64,000 nt of DNA from Agathobaculum sp. NTUH-O15-33 (GTDB taxonomy: Bacteria; Bacillota; Clostridia; Oscillospirales; Butyricicoccaceae). The DNA is taken from the NCBI RefSeq assembly GCF_033193315.1, contig NZ_CP136187.1, positions 3,789,501 to 3,853,500 of the forward strand. The letters run 5' to 3'. Under the pieces are notes generated by a model, which was not told the DNA's origin, made no database searches, and was given only the letters and a program-made list of their open reading frames with translations. Made by a program: the position numbers and the translations under genes. How positions within the stretch are numbered: position 1 is the stretch's first letter; each line of letters starts with the position of its first letter. Shown piece by piece: positions 36,656 to 44,541 of this stretch.

Positions 36656-37558
36656 TTACAGCGGTTTGAGCCATATCTCCATGCTTGTCGTCTGCGGGCC
36701 GTGGCAGGCGTAGCGCTCGGCGCAGAACGGCTCGGTTTGCAGCCCATGGCGCGGCAGCCATACCCCGAACATATACTGCTGCGCCTTGTAAAGCGCGTCC
36801 ATCACCAGCGCTTCAAAGCTTTCCGCTTCAAAGGAGCATACGATGTATTCGCCCTGCGGCAGCAGCCAGCTTGTAAAGCCGGGCACAGCCTTTTCGGACA
36901 GCGCTTTAGCGCCCGCAAAGTAGGTAAAATACCGCGTATCCCGCGAGGGGTAGGAGACCCCAAGCTCCTCGCTGTCCTCGGGTATGCCCAGCGCCGCTTC
37001 CTTTTGTTCGTGCAGGCCGCGCCACAGCGCGTCCAGCGGATCAACGCCCGATGCGGTGCCCAAGCCCTCGACAAATCGCACCGGCATTTGCTTTTCCACC
37101 CCCACAAAGCAAAGGGGCGCGGCGAGCCGCCGCCGGCCGACCTCGAGCACGGTGCCGTCCGTGATGAGCGGCACGCCCTCGTCAATCAAGGTATAATGGA
37201 GCGCAAGCTCGGGTTTTGTCATACGGTTCAGCGCCTGTGGATGCGAGCGGTATTCCTCCGGCGTTATAGCGAACGCCTCCTTAAAAGCGCGCGTAAAATG
37301 TTCATGCGAGCGAAAGCCCACTTGGAGCGCAATGTCCAGAATGCGCCGGTTTGATTGCGGCAGCATTTCCGCCGCCTTGAACAGACGGCGCAGCTTGACA
37401 TACTCCGCGACCGGCTTTTTCACCAAACGGCTGAACAGGCGCTGAAAGTAAAACGGCGACAGTGCGGCCAGCTTGGCCAGTTCCTGAATATCGATCTCCT
37501 CCTCCAAATGCCCCTCTATATAGTCAAGGGTCAGCTGGATCTGTTCCCATGCGTGCAT
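36656..37558 (-). CDS. AraC-family regulator with C-terminal GyrI-like effector domain
   Basis: A 300-residue regulator with the reverse of the usual AraC order. The N-terminal double helix-turn-helix (IDIQELAKLAALSPFYFQRL; VGFRSHEHFTRAFKEAFAIT) is followed by a ~160-residue GyrI/BmrR-like small-molecule-binding domain. Start chosen at ATG 37558 with AGGGAGGTG upstream; the longer frame to 37702 runs through the promoter zone. Rob-like proteins of this layout respond to lipophilic compounds. Divergent from rnr across a 283-base spacer that carries a palindrome with -10-like boxes. Confidence 0.86.
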   Translation of the reverse strand: MHAWEQIQLTLDYIEGHLEEEIDIQELAKLAALSPFYFQRLFSRLVKKPVAEYVKLRRLFKAAEMLPQSNRRILDIALQVGFRSHEHFTRAFKEAFAITPEEYRSHPQALNRMTKPELALHYTLIDEGVPLITDGTVLEVGRRRLAAPLCFVGVEKQMPVRFVEGLGTASGVDPLDALWRGLHEQKEAALGIPEDSEELGVSYPSRDTRYFTYFAGAKALSEKAVPGFTSWLLPQGEYIVCSFEAESFEALVMDALYKAQQYMFGVWLPRHGLQTEPFCAERYACHGPQTTSMEIWLKPL

Positions 37559-37707
37559 GATAAAGCACCTCCCTGTATCCATAGGATACCATATGCGGCG
37601 GCAGCGCCGCTTGACTGTGCATGCTCTTTTGGAGCAGTCTATCCGCTTCTTTCCAGTGTAATACGGGCCGTTTCTGTACGGCCCTCTTTTAATCCAGCGC
37701 AAAAAAT

Positions 37708-37737
37708 GGTATAATAGCCGCAGACGGCCATTATACC
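37708..37737. promoter_or_regulatory. 30-bp inverted repeat with TATAAT on both strands
   Basis: Arms GGTATAAT-A-GCCG and CGGC-C-ATTATACC around CAGA have one mismatch. Each arm contains TATAAT (37710-37715 plus; 37730-37735 minus). It lies between the divergent AraC-type gene and rnr and could be a shared operator or divergent promoter core. Confidence 0.55.
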
Positions 37738-37785
37738 GTTATTAAATAAATGATACCACCAGCAGCGCCTCAGTCTATTCTGACG

Positions 37786-37814
37786 GTTCAAAATGCCTGC
37801 CGCTGTGGTATACT
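37786..37814 (+). promoter_or_regulatory. Probable rnr promoter
   Basis: TATACT at 37809-37814 with TTCAAA 17 bases upstream (37786-37791); 27 bases before the rnr start, followed by CGGGAGGG. Confidence 0.5.
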
Positions 37815-37841
37815 AGAACGAATGAAACGGGAGGGCTGATT

Positions 37842-40088
37842 ATGGAACCAAATGAACTGGACAGTGCGCTTTACGCGCTGCTATCAAAGCCCATGCAGAT
37901 CGAAGACATCCGACGCGCGCTGCCCAACGCGGAAAAGCAGGCGCTGAGGGACAGCCTTGACCGGCTGATCGCGGCGGGCCGCGTGATGAAAAACAAAAAG
38001 AACCGCTTTGCGCAGGTCGGGCACTACGGCTGCGTCGCGGGCACCTTTCTCGCGACCGAGCGCGGTTTTGCCTTTGTGCGGCCCGACGCGGAAGGAGACG
38101 CCCCCGAACGGGCGGACGACCTGTTCATCCCGCCGAACGCGGGCGGCGGCGCGTGGCATGGCGACCATGTGCTGGTAAAGGTATATGAGCGGGGCGGCAG
38201 CCGGGGCCGGACCGAGGCCGCCGTGCTGCGCGTTTTGCAGCGTGCGGGCGGCGAACTGACCGGCGCGCTCATTCGGCGCGGCAAGGACTATTTCGTACAG
38301 CCGAGCAGCAAAAAGTTCCCCGAGATCGCGATCGGCCGCCAGAATCTTGGCGAAGCTTCGGTGGGCGACCGCGTCGCGGTCGAGGTGTCGTATTACGGCA
38401 GCGATACCGTGATGCCGCAGGGCAAGATTCGCGCCGATCTGGGCGAGGACGGCACGATGGAAGCCAGCATCGCGGGCATCCTGCGCGAGAACGGCGTACA
38501 GGACGTATTCCCCGCGGATGCTTCGGCGGCGGCCGAGCGCGTGCCGCAATCCGTCGATCCCGCGGAGGCGGCCCAACGCCTCGACCTGCGCGACAAGCTG
38601 ATCTTCACCATCGACGGGGACGACGCCAAGGACTTTGACGACGCCGTATCGCTGGAAACGCTGGAAAACGGCCACCTGCTGCTGGGCGTGCACATCGCGG
38701 ACGTGAGCCACTATGTCACCCCCGACTCGCCGCTGGACGCGGAGGCCTTCCGCCGCGGCACCTCGGTTTATTACCCGGGCCATGTGGTGCCCATGCTGCC
38801 CTTCGCCCTGTCGCACGGCATTTGCTCGCTAAATCCGGACGAGGACCGGCTGGCCTTTTCCGCAATGATGGAATTCGACAAGGACGGCCGCCGCCATAAG
38901 GCCTCCTTTGCCAAGTCCGTCATCCGCTCGGGCGCGCGCATGACCTACCGGAACGTCAACAAAATCCTCGCGGGTGATGAGGACCTGCGCGGGAAATATG
39001 CTTTTCTGACCGAAGCGATCGAGGGAATGAACGCGCTCGCGCAGACGCTGAACCGCCGCCGCATCGAGCGCGGCGCGCTTGAGCTGGACATCCCGGAAAC
39101 CGAGATCGTCGTCGACAGCGAGGGCAAGCCGGTCGATCTGCAATACCGTGAGCGCGGTCAATCCGAACGGCTGATCGAGGAATTCATGCTGCAAGCGAAC
39201 GAAGCCGTGGCCGAATACATGGTGCGGCGCGAGCGGCCCACCGTTTACCGCGTGCACGAAAACCCGGACCCTGAAAAGCTGCGCGTATTCGCAACCTTTG
39301 CGCGGCCGTTCGGCTACCGGGTCGATCCCTCCAAGCCGCAGGACACCGCCCAGCTGCAAGCCGTATTGAACGGCGCCAAGGGCGATCCCAAGCAGCGCAT
39401 CCTGCCCATGCTGCTGCTGCGCAGTCTGGCACGCGCGCGCTATTCCGAGGAATGCATCGGCCACTACGGCCTGAAAGCCAAGTACTATCTGCACTTTACC
39501 TCGCCTATCCGCCGCTATCCCGATCTGATCGCCCACCGTATGCTGCAAAAGAGCCTTTTGGGCGAAGAAATAACGCCCGCGGATGAAACGATGTGCGAGG
39601 ACGCGGCTCAGCAATCGACGGCGCGCGAATTCGCGGCCGATACCTGCGAACGCGACATCGACAAGCTGTACACCGCCGCCTATATGAAGCAGTTTATCGG
39701 CGAGACCTTTGAGGGCGAGGTATCCGGCGTCGCGCCGTTCGGCCTGTTTATCGCGCTGGAAAACGGGTGCGAGGGCCTTGTGCGCGTCGAGCTGCTGGAG
39801 GGCGACTATTATGAATACGACGAGCAGCACATGAGCATGCAGGGACGGCATACCGGCAAGCGCTTTACAATCGGCACGCCGCTCACCGTGACGCTGCTCG
39901 CCGCGAGCGAGGTCACCGGCCAGATCGACTTCGGCCCGGCGGAGGGCGTGCTGCCTGCTTCCGACAAGGCGCGTCAGCCCGCCGAGCGGCCGCCGTACCG
40001 CACCGGCCCCACAGGCAAGGGGGCCGGTAAGGGATCGTCCGGCGCGCACCACAGAAAGCGCCGTCCCGCGAAGCGGGGGCGTCGGTGA
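37842..40088 (+). CDS. rnr: Ribonuclease R
   Basis: A 748-residue 3'-5' exoribonuclease that degrades structured RNA. The N-terminal winged-helix segment (residues 1-60) is followed by cold-shock domains. The RNB catalytic domain has DGDDAKDFDDAVS with the metal-binding Asp cluster near residue 255-265. RPTVYRVHENPDP and HFTSPIRRYPDLIAHR are also typical. An S1 domain (GETFEGEVSGVAPFGLF) and a basic tail rich in Lys/Arg/Gly complete it. In many Firmicutes rnr sits beside secG and smpB; here it is beside a patatin gene instead. Start ATG 37842 behind CGGGAGGG. Confidence 0.94.
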   Translation: MEPNELDSALYALLSKPMQIEDIRRALPNAEKQALRDSLDRLIAAGRVMKNKKNRFAQVGHYGCVAGTFLATERGFAFVRPDAEGDAPERADDLFIPPNAGGGAWHGDHVLVKVYERGGSRGRTEAAVLRVLQRAGGELTGALIRRGKDYFVQPSSKKFPEIAIGRQNLGEASVGDRVAVEVSYYGSDTVMPQGKIRADLGEDGTMEASIAGILRENGVQDVFPADASAAAERVPQSVDPAEAAQRLDLRDKLIFTIDGDDAKDFDDAVSLETLENGHLLLGVHIADVSHYVTPDSPLDAEAFRRGTSVYYPGHVVPMLPFALSHGICSLNPDEDRLAFSAMMEFDKDGRRHKASFAKSVIRSGARMTYRNVNKILAGDEDLRGKYAFLTEAIEGMNALAQTLNRRRIERGALELDIPETEIVVDSEGKPVDLQYRERGQSERLIEEFMLQANEAVAEYMVRRERPTVYRVHENPDPEKLRVFATFARPFGYRVDPSKPQDTAQLQAVLNGAKGDPKQRILPMLLLRSLARARYSEECIGHYGLKAKYYLHFTSPIRRYPDLIAHRMLQKSLLGEEITPADETMCEDAAQQSTAREFAADTCERDIDKLYTAAYMKQFIGETFEGEVSGVAPFGLFIALENGCEGLVRVELLEGDYYEYDEQHMSMQGRHTGKRFTIGTPLTVTLLAASEVTGQIDFGPAEGVLPASDKARQPAERPPYRTGPTGKGAGKGSSGAHHRKRRPAKRGRR

Positions 40089-40128
40089 CCCAAACGCCCT
40101 ACCACATATCCTTGGAGGTCTTTGTCTT

Positions 40129-40986
40129 ATGCCCGGACTGGTTTTAGAGGGCGGCACGTTCCGCCCGGTGTTTTCGTGCGGCGTGATGGACGCGCTGCTC
40201 GACCATGATCTGATGTTTGACTATGTGATCGGCGTTTCCGCCGGCATCACCTACGCGTTTTCCTATCTTTCACGCCAGCGCGGACGCAACCTTGAGGTGC
40301 TGCGCCGCTATCGGAACGATAAGCGCTATATGGGCCCCCGTAACCTTGTGCACGATCACAGCATCTTCGGCGTTGATTTTGTGTTCAGCACCATCCCGAA
40401 CGAACTGATCCCCTATGATTGGGACACGTTCCACGCCTATCGGGGGCGGGTCAAGGTGGGGGTGACGAACGCCCGCACCGGCAAGGCCGAATTTCTCAAC
40501 GGCATGGAGCTTGACAAGCCGAGCACCATGCTGCGCGCGACCTGCGCCATTCCGGGCTATTTCCCGCCCGTTTCCATCGGCGGGGAAATGTATTATGACG
40601 GCGGCTTGGCCGATCCGATCCCGATCGTTCAAAGTCTTCACGACGGCAACCGTAAAAATTTGATCGTGCTGACCCAACCGGCAGAATACCGGAAAACGCT
40701 GACGCGCGGCAGCGCCCTTGCCTCTCGCGCGCTGCGCCGCAAATATCCGCAGCTCGCGGATACCATGGAAAGCCGGCCGAAGCGGTATAACGACACGGTT
40801 TGCTTTTGCCATCGGCTCACCGAAAAACGGCCCGCCGATACCGTGCTGCTTCAGCCATCCGCCAAGCTCGAAAGTTTTGAAAAGGATGTTAATAAGCTTA
40901 CTTGGGGCTATCAAATGGGGTACGACGCGGCAAGCGCCCGCATGGATGAAATAAAGCGTCTGTTCACAAATAAAGAGGAAATTTAA
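40129..40986 (+). CDS. Patatin-like phospholipase
   Basis: A 285-residue lipid acyl hydrolase of the RssA-like bacterial patatin group. The oxyanion loop is EGGTFRPVFSCGVMD (commonly EGGGxRG), the nucleophile elbow is GVSAG with Ser near residue 37, and the catalytic Asp lies in DGGLADPIP. Start ATG 40129 follows TTGGAGG. It begins 40 bases after rnr on the same strand and may be co-transcribed with it. Physiological substrate is unknown; membrane phospholipid or a neutral acyl ester is expected for the family. Confidence 0.86.
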   Translation: MPGLVLEGGTFRPVFSCGVMDALLDHDLMFDYVIGVSAGITYAFSYLSRQRGRNLEVLRRYRNDKRYMGPRNLVHDHSIFGVDFVFSTIPNELIPYDWDTFHAYRGRVKVGVTNARTGKAEFLNGMELDKPSTMLRATCAIPGYFPPVSIGGEMYYDGGLADPIPIVQSLHDGNRKNLIVLTQPAEYRKTLTRGSALASRALRRKYPQLADTMESRPKRYNDTVCFCHRLTEKRPADTVLLQPSAKLESFEKDVNKLTWGYQMGYDAASARMDEIKRLFTNKEEI

Positions 40987-41024
40987 TCCCGGCAAAATAA
41001 AAGAAAAGAAGGGGTATAAAGAGC

Positions 41025-42296
41025 ATGCATTCCAATCGAATTATTCAGGTGGAGGACCGGGTGCCCGCGAAGCTGCTGATTCCGCTGTCCATCCAGCACA
41101 TGTTCGCTATGTTCGGCGCGTCGGTTTTGGTACCATTCATTTTCCACATCAACCCGGCGATCGTGCTGTTTATGAACGGCGTGGGCACGCTTTTGTTCAT
41201 TTTCATCACCAAGGGCAAAGCGCCCGCGTACCTCGGTTCTTCCTTCGCCTTCCTCGCGCCCGGCCTGCTGGTCATTGATAAATGGGGGTATTCCTACGCG
41301 CTCGGCGGGTTCGTTGTGGTGGGCGCGGTCGGCTGTCTGCTCGCTTTCATTATTTACAAATGCGGCACCAAGTGGATCGACGTGGTGCTGCCGCCCGCGG
41401 CCATGGGCCCGGTCGTCGCGCTGATCGGTTTAGAGCTTGCGGGGAACGCGGCGGAGACCGGCAAGGTCGTCGGCCCCGAAATGACCACGGCGACCGTCAT
41501 CACCTTCTGCGTGACGCTGGGCGTGGCGGTTTTGGGCAGCGTGCTGTTTCGTAAGTTCCTGTCCGTCATCCCGATCCTGATCGCCATTATCTGCGGTTAT
41601 GGGGCCGCCCTTCTTACGAAGGTGGTAACGGTGGGCCAGATCATGGACGCGTTTCGCCAGCCGCTGTTCCAGCTGCCGAATTTTCAAACGCCGAAGTTTA
41701 ATCTGGAAGCCATCCTGATCATTCTGCCCGTCATTCTGGTTATCGCCAACGAACATATCGGCCACCAGCTCGTGACCAGCAAGATCGTGGGCCGCGACCT
41801 TTTGAAGGACCCCGGCTTGCACCGCTCGCTGTTTGCGGACAACTTTTCCACCATGGTCTCCGGCCTGATCGGCTCGGTGCCGACCACGACCTACGGCGAA
41901 AACATCGGCGTGATGGCGATCACCAAGGTGTATTCGGTGCGCGTCATCGGCGGCGCGGCGATTCTGTCGCTCGTTTGCTCGTTCATCGGCCCGTTCGCGG
42001 CGCTCATTCAAACCATCCCCGGCCCGGTGATCGGGGGCATCTCGTTCCTGCTGTACGGCATGATCGGCACCTCCGGCCTGCGCATTTTAGTGGACAACCA
42101 TGTGGATTATGGCCGCAACCGCAACATGATCCTGACCTCGGTCATCTTTGTCACCGGCTTGTCGGGCGTAACCCTACAGCTCGGCAATGTATCCCTTTCC
42201 GGTATGACGCTGGCCGCCATCGTCGGCATGCTGCTCAGCCTGCTGCTCTACGCGTTCGATAAGCTCAAGATCTCCAACGATCTCGCGGAAACGTAA
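41025..42296 (+). CDS. uraA: Uracil permease (NCS2 family)
   Basis: A 423-residue nucleobase:proton symporter with 14 predicted membrane segments. UraA-type signatures are LIPLSIQHMFAMFGASVLVP, AYLGSSFAFLAP, ANEHIGHQLVTSKIVGRDL and the SVPTTTYGENIGVMAITKVY substrate segment. The Glu in ANEHIGH and in TYGENIG contact uracil in UraA. No PyrR-type attenuator is visible in the short spacer before it, unlike many Firmicute uracil permeases. Ribosome site AGAAGGGG; start ATG 41025. MITE-like element A copy 2 lies straight after the stop. Confidence 0.92.
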   Translation: MHSNRIIQVEDRVPAKLLIPLSIQHMFAMFGASVLVPFIFHINPAIVLFMNGVGTLLFIFITKGKAPAYLGSSFAFLAPGLLVIDKWGYSYALGGFVVVGAVGCLLAFIIYKCGTKWIDVVLPPAAMGPVVALIGLELAGNAAETGKVVGPEMTTATVITFCVTLGVAVLGSVLFRKFLSVIPILIAIICGYGAALLTKVVTVGQIMDAFRQPLFQLPNFQTPKFNLEAILIILPVILVIANEHIGHQLVTSKIVGRDLLKDPGLHRSLFADNFSTMVSGLIGSVPTTTYGENIGVMAITKVYSVRVIGGAAILSLVCSFIGPFAALIQTIPGPVIGGISFLLYGMIGTSGLRILVDNHVDYGRNRNMILTSVIFVTGLSGVTLQLGNVSLSGMTLAAIVGMLLSLLLYAFDKLKISNDLAET

Positions 42297-42297
42297 G

Positions 42298-42482
42298 AGT
42301 AAAAAAACTGTTGCAAAATAGAAGAGTATCCAAATGTCATTCTGAACGAAGTGAAGAATCTCGCGCGAACGCGCGTTCGCGCGAGATTCTTCGTCGCTTC
42401 GCTCCTCAGAATGACAAAATTGGTAGCATTCTTCGCTTTGCAACAGTTTTCTATTTATTTGTGGAAACTTATTTTACAGCCC
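42298..42482. repeat. MITE-like element A, copy 2
   Basis: Same family as 2451-2710: AAAAAACTGTTGCAAAATAGAAG at the left, then the GTCATTCTGAACGAAG core, a perfect 34-bp palindrome at 42356-42389 (half-site GAATCTCGCGCGAACGC), the CTCAGAATGAC arm and a terminal TTTTACAGCC. The right end runs into the ROK gene and supplies its last codons and stop. The central palindrome may also terminate uraA and ROK transcripts. Confidence 0.8.
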
Positions 42483-43371
42483 CTTTTATTTGCTGCATTA
42501 ACAAGTAATATGCGCCCGCCATGCCGGCGTCGTTTCCAAGTTCCGCGAAGGAAAGGGTGGTATGCGCTAAAATGTAGGGGTTGGCGTACCGCTGCAAATA
42601 CTCCATCAGCCGGGGCCGTAAGAACGCGGCCTGCGCCATGACGCCGCCGCCCAGCACGACCATGCCGGGATCGAGCACGCACAGGCAGTTTGCAATGCCC
42701 TGCGCCAGCACGGCGCACATGGTATCGATCGCTTGGTTACAGGCCGCGTCGCCCTGCCGCGCGCGCTGAAAGATCTGCCTGCCGTCCAGCGATTGTCCGG
42801 TCGCCTGCGCCACCTGCCGTATCAGCGCGGAGGTAGCCGCCTGATCCTGAAACGGCTTGCCGTTCACCAGCATATAGCCGATTTCGCCCGCAGAATACGC
42901 ATGGCCGTGCCAGATCTCGCCGTTCAGCACGGCGGCGCCGCCAATGCCGGTGCCGACCGTCAGGCACAGCATACTGCCGCGCCCCCGGCCCGCGCCGTAG
43001 GCGTACTCGCCCAGCGCGGCGGCGTTCACATCGTTTTCGACCGCGCAGGGCAGATGGACCGCCCGCTCGACCGCCGCCTTCACATTGCAGCCGGTGTAGC
43101 CGGGAATGTTCTCATTGGCGTACACGATCTTGCCAGACGCGGGATCGACCATGCCCGCGGTCGATACCGCGACGCCGCGCAGCTCCTGTCGGCCGCTTAA
43201 CGCGGCGGTCAGCTCGACGATTTTGCGCTCGATGCCCGGGCCGCGCAAACGCGCCGCTTCGGTGGGTATTTCCCAGCGCTCCGCGAAGCGGATTTCATTG
43301 CCCGGGTCATACGCCAGCCCGTATTTGATCGATGTACCGCCGATATCGAAGCATAGGACCATCTCACTCAC
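42469..43371 (-). CDS. ROK-family sugar kinase
   Basis: A 300-residue ROK protein (glucokinase/N-acetylmannosamine-kinase-like). The N-terminal phosphate loop is DIGGTSIKYG. Catalytic Asp lies in VENDVNAAALGE, followed by SMLCLTVGTGIGGA and a late VLGGGV. The CxCGxxGC zinc motif of many ROK kinases is absent: the region after HAYSAGEIGYM has no cysteine cluster. A kinase without structural zinc or a non-glucose specificity is possible. It overlaps the PTS IIA stop by four bases. The last residues and stop codon come from the terminal repeat of a MITE-like element. Confidence 0.85.
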   Translation of the reverse strand: MSEMVLCFDIGGTSIKYGLAYDPGNEIRFAERWEIPTEAARLRGPGIERKIVELTAALSGRQELRGVAVSTAGMVDPASGKIVYANENIPGYTGCNVKAAVERAVHLPCAVENDVNAAALGEYAYGAGRGRGSMLCLTVGTGIGGAAVLNGEIWHGHAYSAGEIGYMLVNGKPFQDQAATSALIRQVAQATGQSLDGRQIFQRARQGDAACNQAIDTMCAVLAQGIANCLCVLDPGMVVLGGGVMAQAAFLRPRLMEYLQRYANPYILAHTTLSFAELGNDAGMAGAYYLLMQQIKGAVK

Positions 43372-43805
43372 CCGCGAGCAGCTTTAAAAACGCTTCCGGC
43401 GAAGGCGCTGCGCACAGCTTTTTCCAGCCGGCCGTCGTCCATCAGCACGTCGGCCAGCTCGCCCAATAGGTCGAGGTGGCTGTCGTTATCGGTCGCGGCC
43501 AGCGTGATAATCAGGCGCACCGGGTCGTTATCGCCCGCGCCGAACGCAACGCCGGGTTCCAGCGTGGTGAACTGCAACGCCAAGCGGTTAACGCCGCATT
43601 CCGGCCTTGCGTGCGCGAGCGCGAGCCCCTTGGACAGCACATAGTACGGCCCGTTTTTATGCACCGATTCCACCATCGCGTCGATGTAGCTCTGTTCGAT
43701 CGCGCCGTTCTCCAGAAGAGGGGCCGCGGCTTTGCGGATCGCGTTCTCCCAGCCCTCGGCCCGGACGCCGATCCGTATGTCCTTTTCCGTGATATTTTCC
43801 AGCAT
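43368..43805 (-). CDS. PTS sugar transporter subunit IIA (fructose/mannitol superfamily)
   Basis: A 145-residue phosphotransfer protein. It receives phosphate from HPr on the His in LALAHARPE and passes it to the IIB domain of the neighbouring permease. GPYYVLSKGLALAHARPE and TTLEPGVAFGAGDNDPVRL fit the EIIA type 2 family, closer in style to UlaC/SgcA than to MtlF. Start ATG 43805 follows TTGGAGGAA. Between the HAD phosphatase (18-base gap) and the ROK kinase (ATGA overlap). Confidence 0.87.
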   Translation of the reverse strand: MLENITEKDIRIGVRAEGWENAIRKAAAPLLENGAIEQSYIDAMVESVHKNGPYYVLSKGLALAHARPECGVNRLALQFTTLEPGVAFGAGDNDPVRLIITLAATDNDSHLDLLGELADVLMDDGRLEKAVRSAFAGSVFKAARG

Positions 43806-43823
43806 TTCCGGTTCCTCCAAGCC

Positions 43824-44471
43824 TTAAAACTCAGCCATCAGCGCGTTAAAATCCACTTGCGCGAGAGAATCGCACACACGAAGATCGCCTTCAAATTTGC
43901 AGTGCTTTGTCACATCGTTCGGCACGACCAACACGCGCATGCCCGCGTTCTGTCCCGCCTTTAACCCATTGAGCGAATCCTCCACGACCAGACATTCGAC
44001 CGGCGAAAGCGCCAGCTTGGACGCGGCGGTCAGGAACAGGTCGGGGAAGGGCTTGATCCGGGTCACGTCCTCCGCCGTGACGAACAAATCAAAATCCTCC
44101 AGCAGACCGAGACGGCGCAGGTGCGTTTCCGGCTTTTTGCGCCCGGAGGAGGTCGCGAGCGCGACCTTAACCCCGTTGTCCCGCGCCGCGTGGATAAAGT
44201 CGGCCACGCCGTCCTTGGCGGGCAATGCGCCGCTTTCCTCGATGAAGCGCTGCTGGGTATCGCGGACAAAGGCATCGCGGTCCACATGGATGCCCTGCCT
44301 GTCGAGCTTTTGGAAAAGCTCCTCCGCGTTGGAGCCGACGCAGGTCAGGAATTCCTCTACCGACATATCGTAGTTTTTATGCTTTTTAAACCATTCGACG
44401 TAAATATGGTACCATACGACCTCGGTATCCACGATCAGGCCGTCGAAATCCATTATAATCGCTTTCAGCAT
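43824..44471 (-). CDS. HAD-superfamily sugar phosphatase / beta-phosphoglucomutase-like
   Basis: A 215-residue HAD subfamily IA hydrolase. Motif I is DFDGLIVDTE, motif II is LATSSGR, the Lys is in RIKPFPDLF, and motif III is VVEDSLNG. A four-helix cap lies between motifs I and II. Family members dephosphorylate small sugar phosphates or isomerise beta-glucose 1-phosphate. In this operon it could act on the PTS product. Co-directional between the permease and the PTS IIA gene. Confidence 0.85.
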   Translation of the reverse strand: MLKAIIMDFDGLIVDTEVVWYHIYVEWFKKHKNYDMSVEEFLTCVGSNAEELFQKLDRQGIHVDRDAFVRDTQQRFIEESGALPAKDGVADFIHAARDNGVKVALATSSGRKKPETHLRRLGLLEDFDLFVTAEDVTRIKPFPDLFLTAASKLALSPVECLVVEDSLNGLKAGQNAGMRVLVVPNDVTKHCKFEGDLRVCDSLAQVDFNALMAEF

Positions 44472-44498
44472 ACGTACATCCTATTCTCTACAGGTAAG

Positions 44499-44531
44499 GG
44501 GGAAGGCCGGCCATCGTGCGCGGCCTTCCCC
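44499..44531. other. Intercistronic stem-loop in the PTS operon
   Basis: GGGGAAGGCCG and CGGCCTTCCCC pair around an 11-base loop between the permease stop and the HAD start. On the operon strand no U-tract follows, so it may tune RNA stability or expression ratio and is unlikely to end transcription. Confidence 0.5.
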
Positions 44532-44541
44532 TTGCGTTTTT

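Noticed and set aside
38829..40157. 442-codon open frame antisense to rnr
   Set aside because: Opposite the RNase R catalytic domain, with Arg/Ala/Leu-rich translation and no family motif.
40987..41024. PyrR-type attenuator before uraA
   Set aside because: The spacer is only 38 bases and has no hairpin or conserved PyrR-binding sequence.
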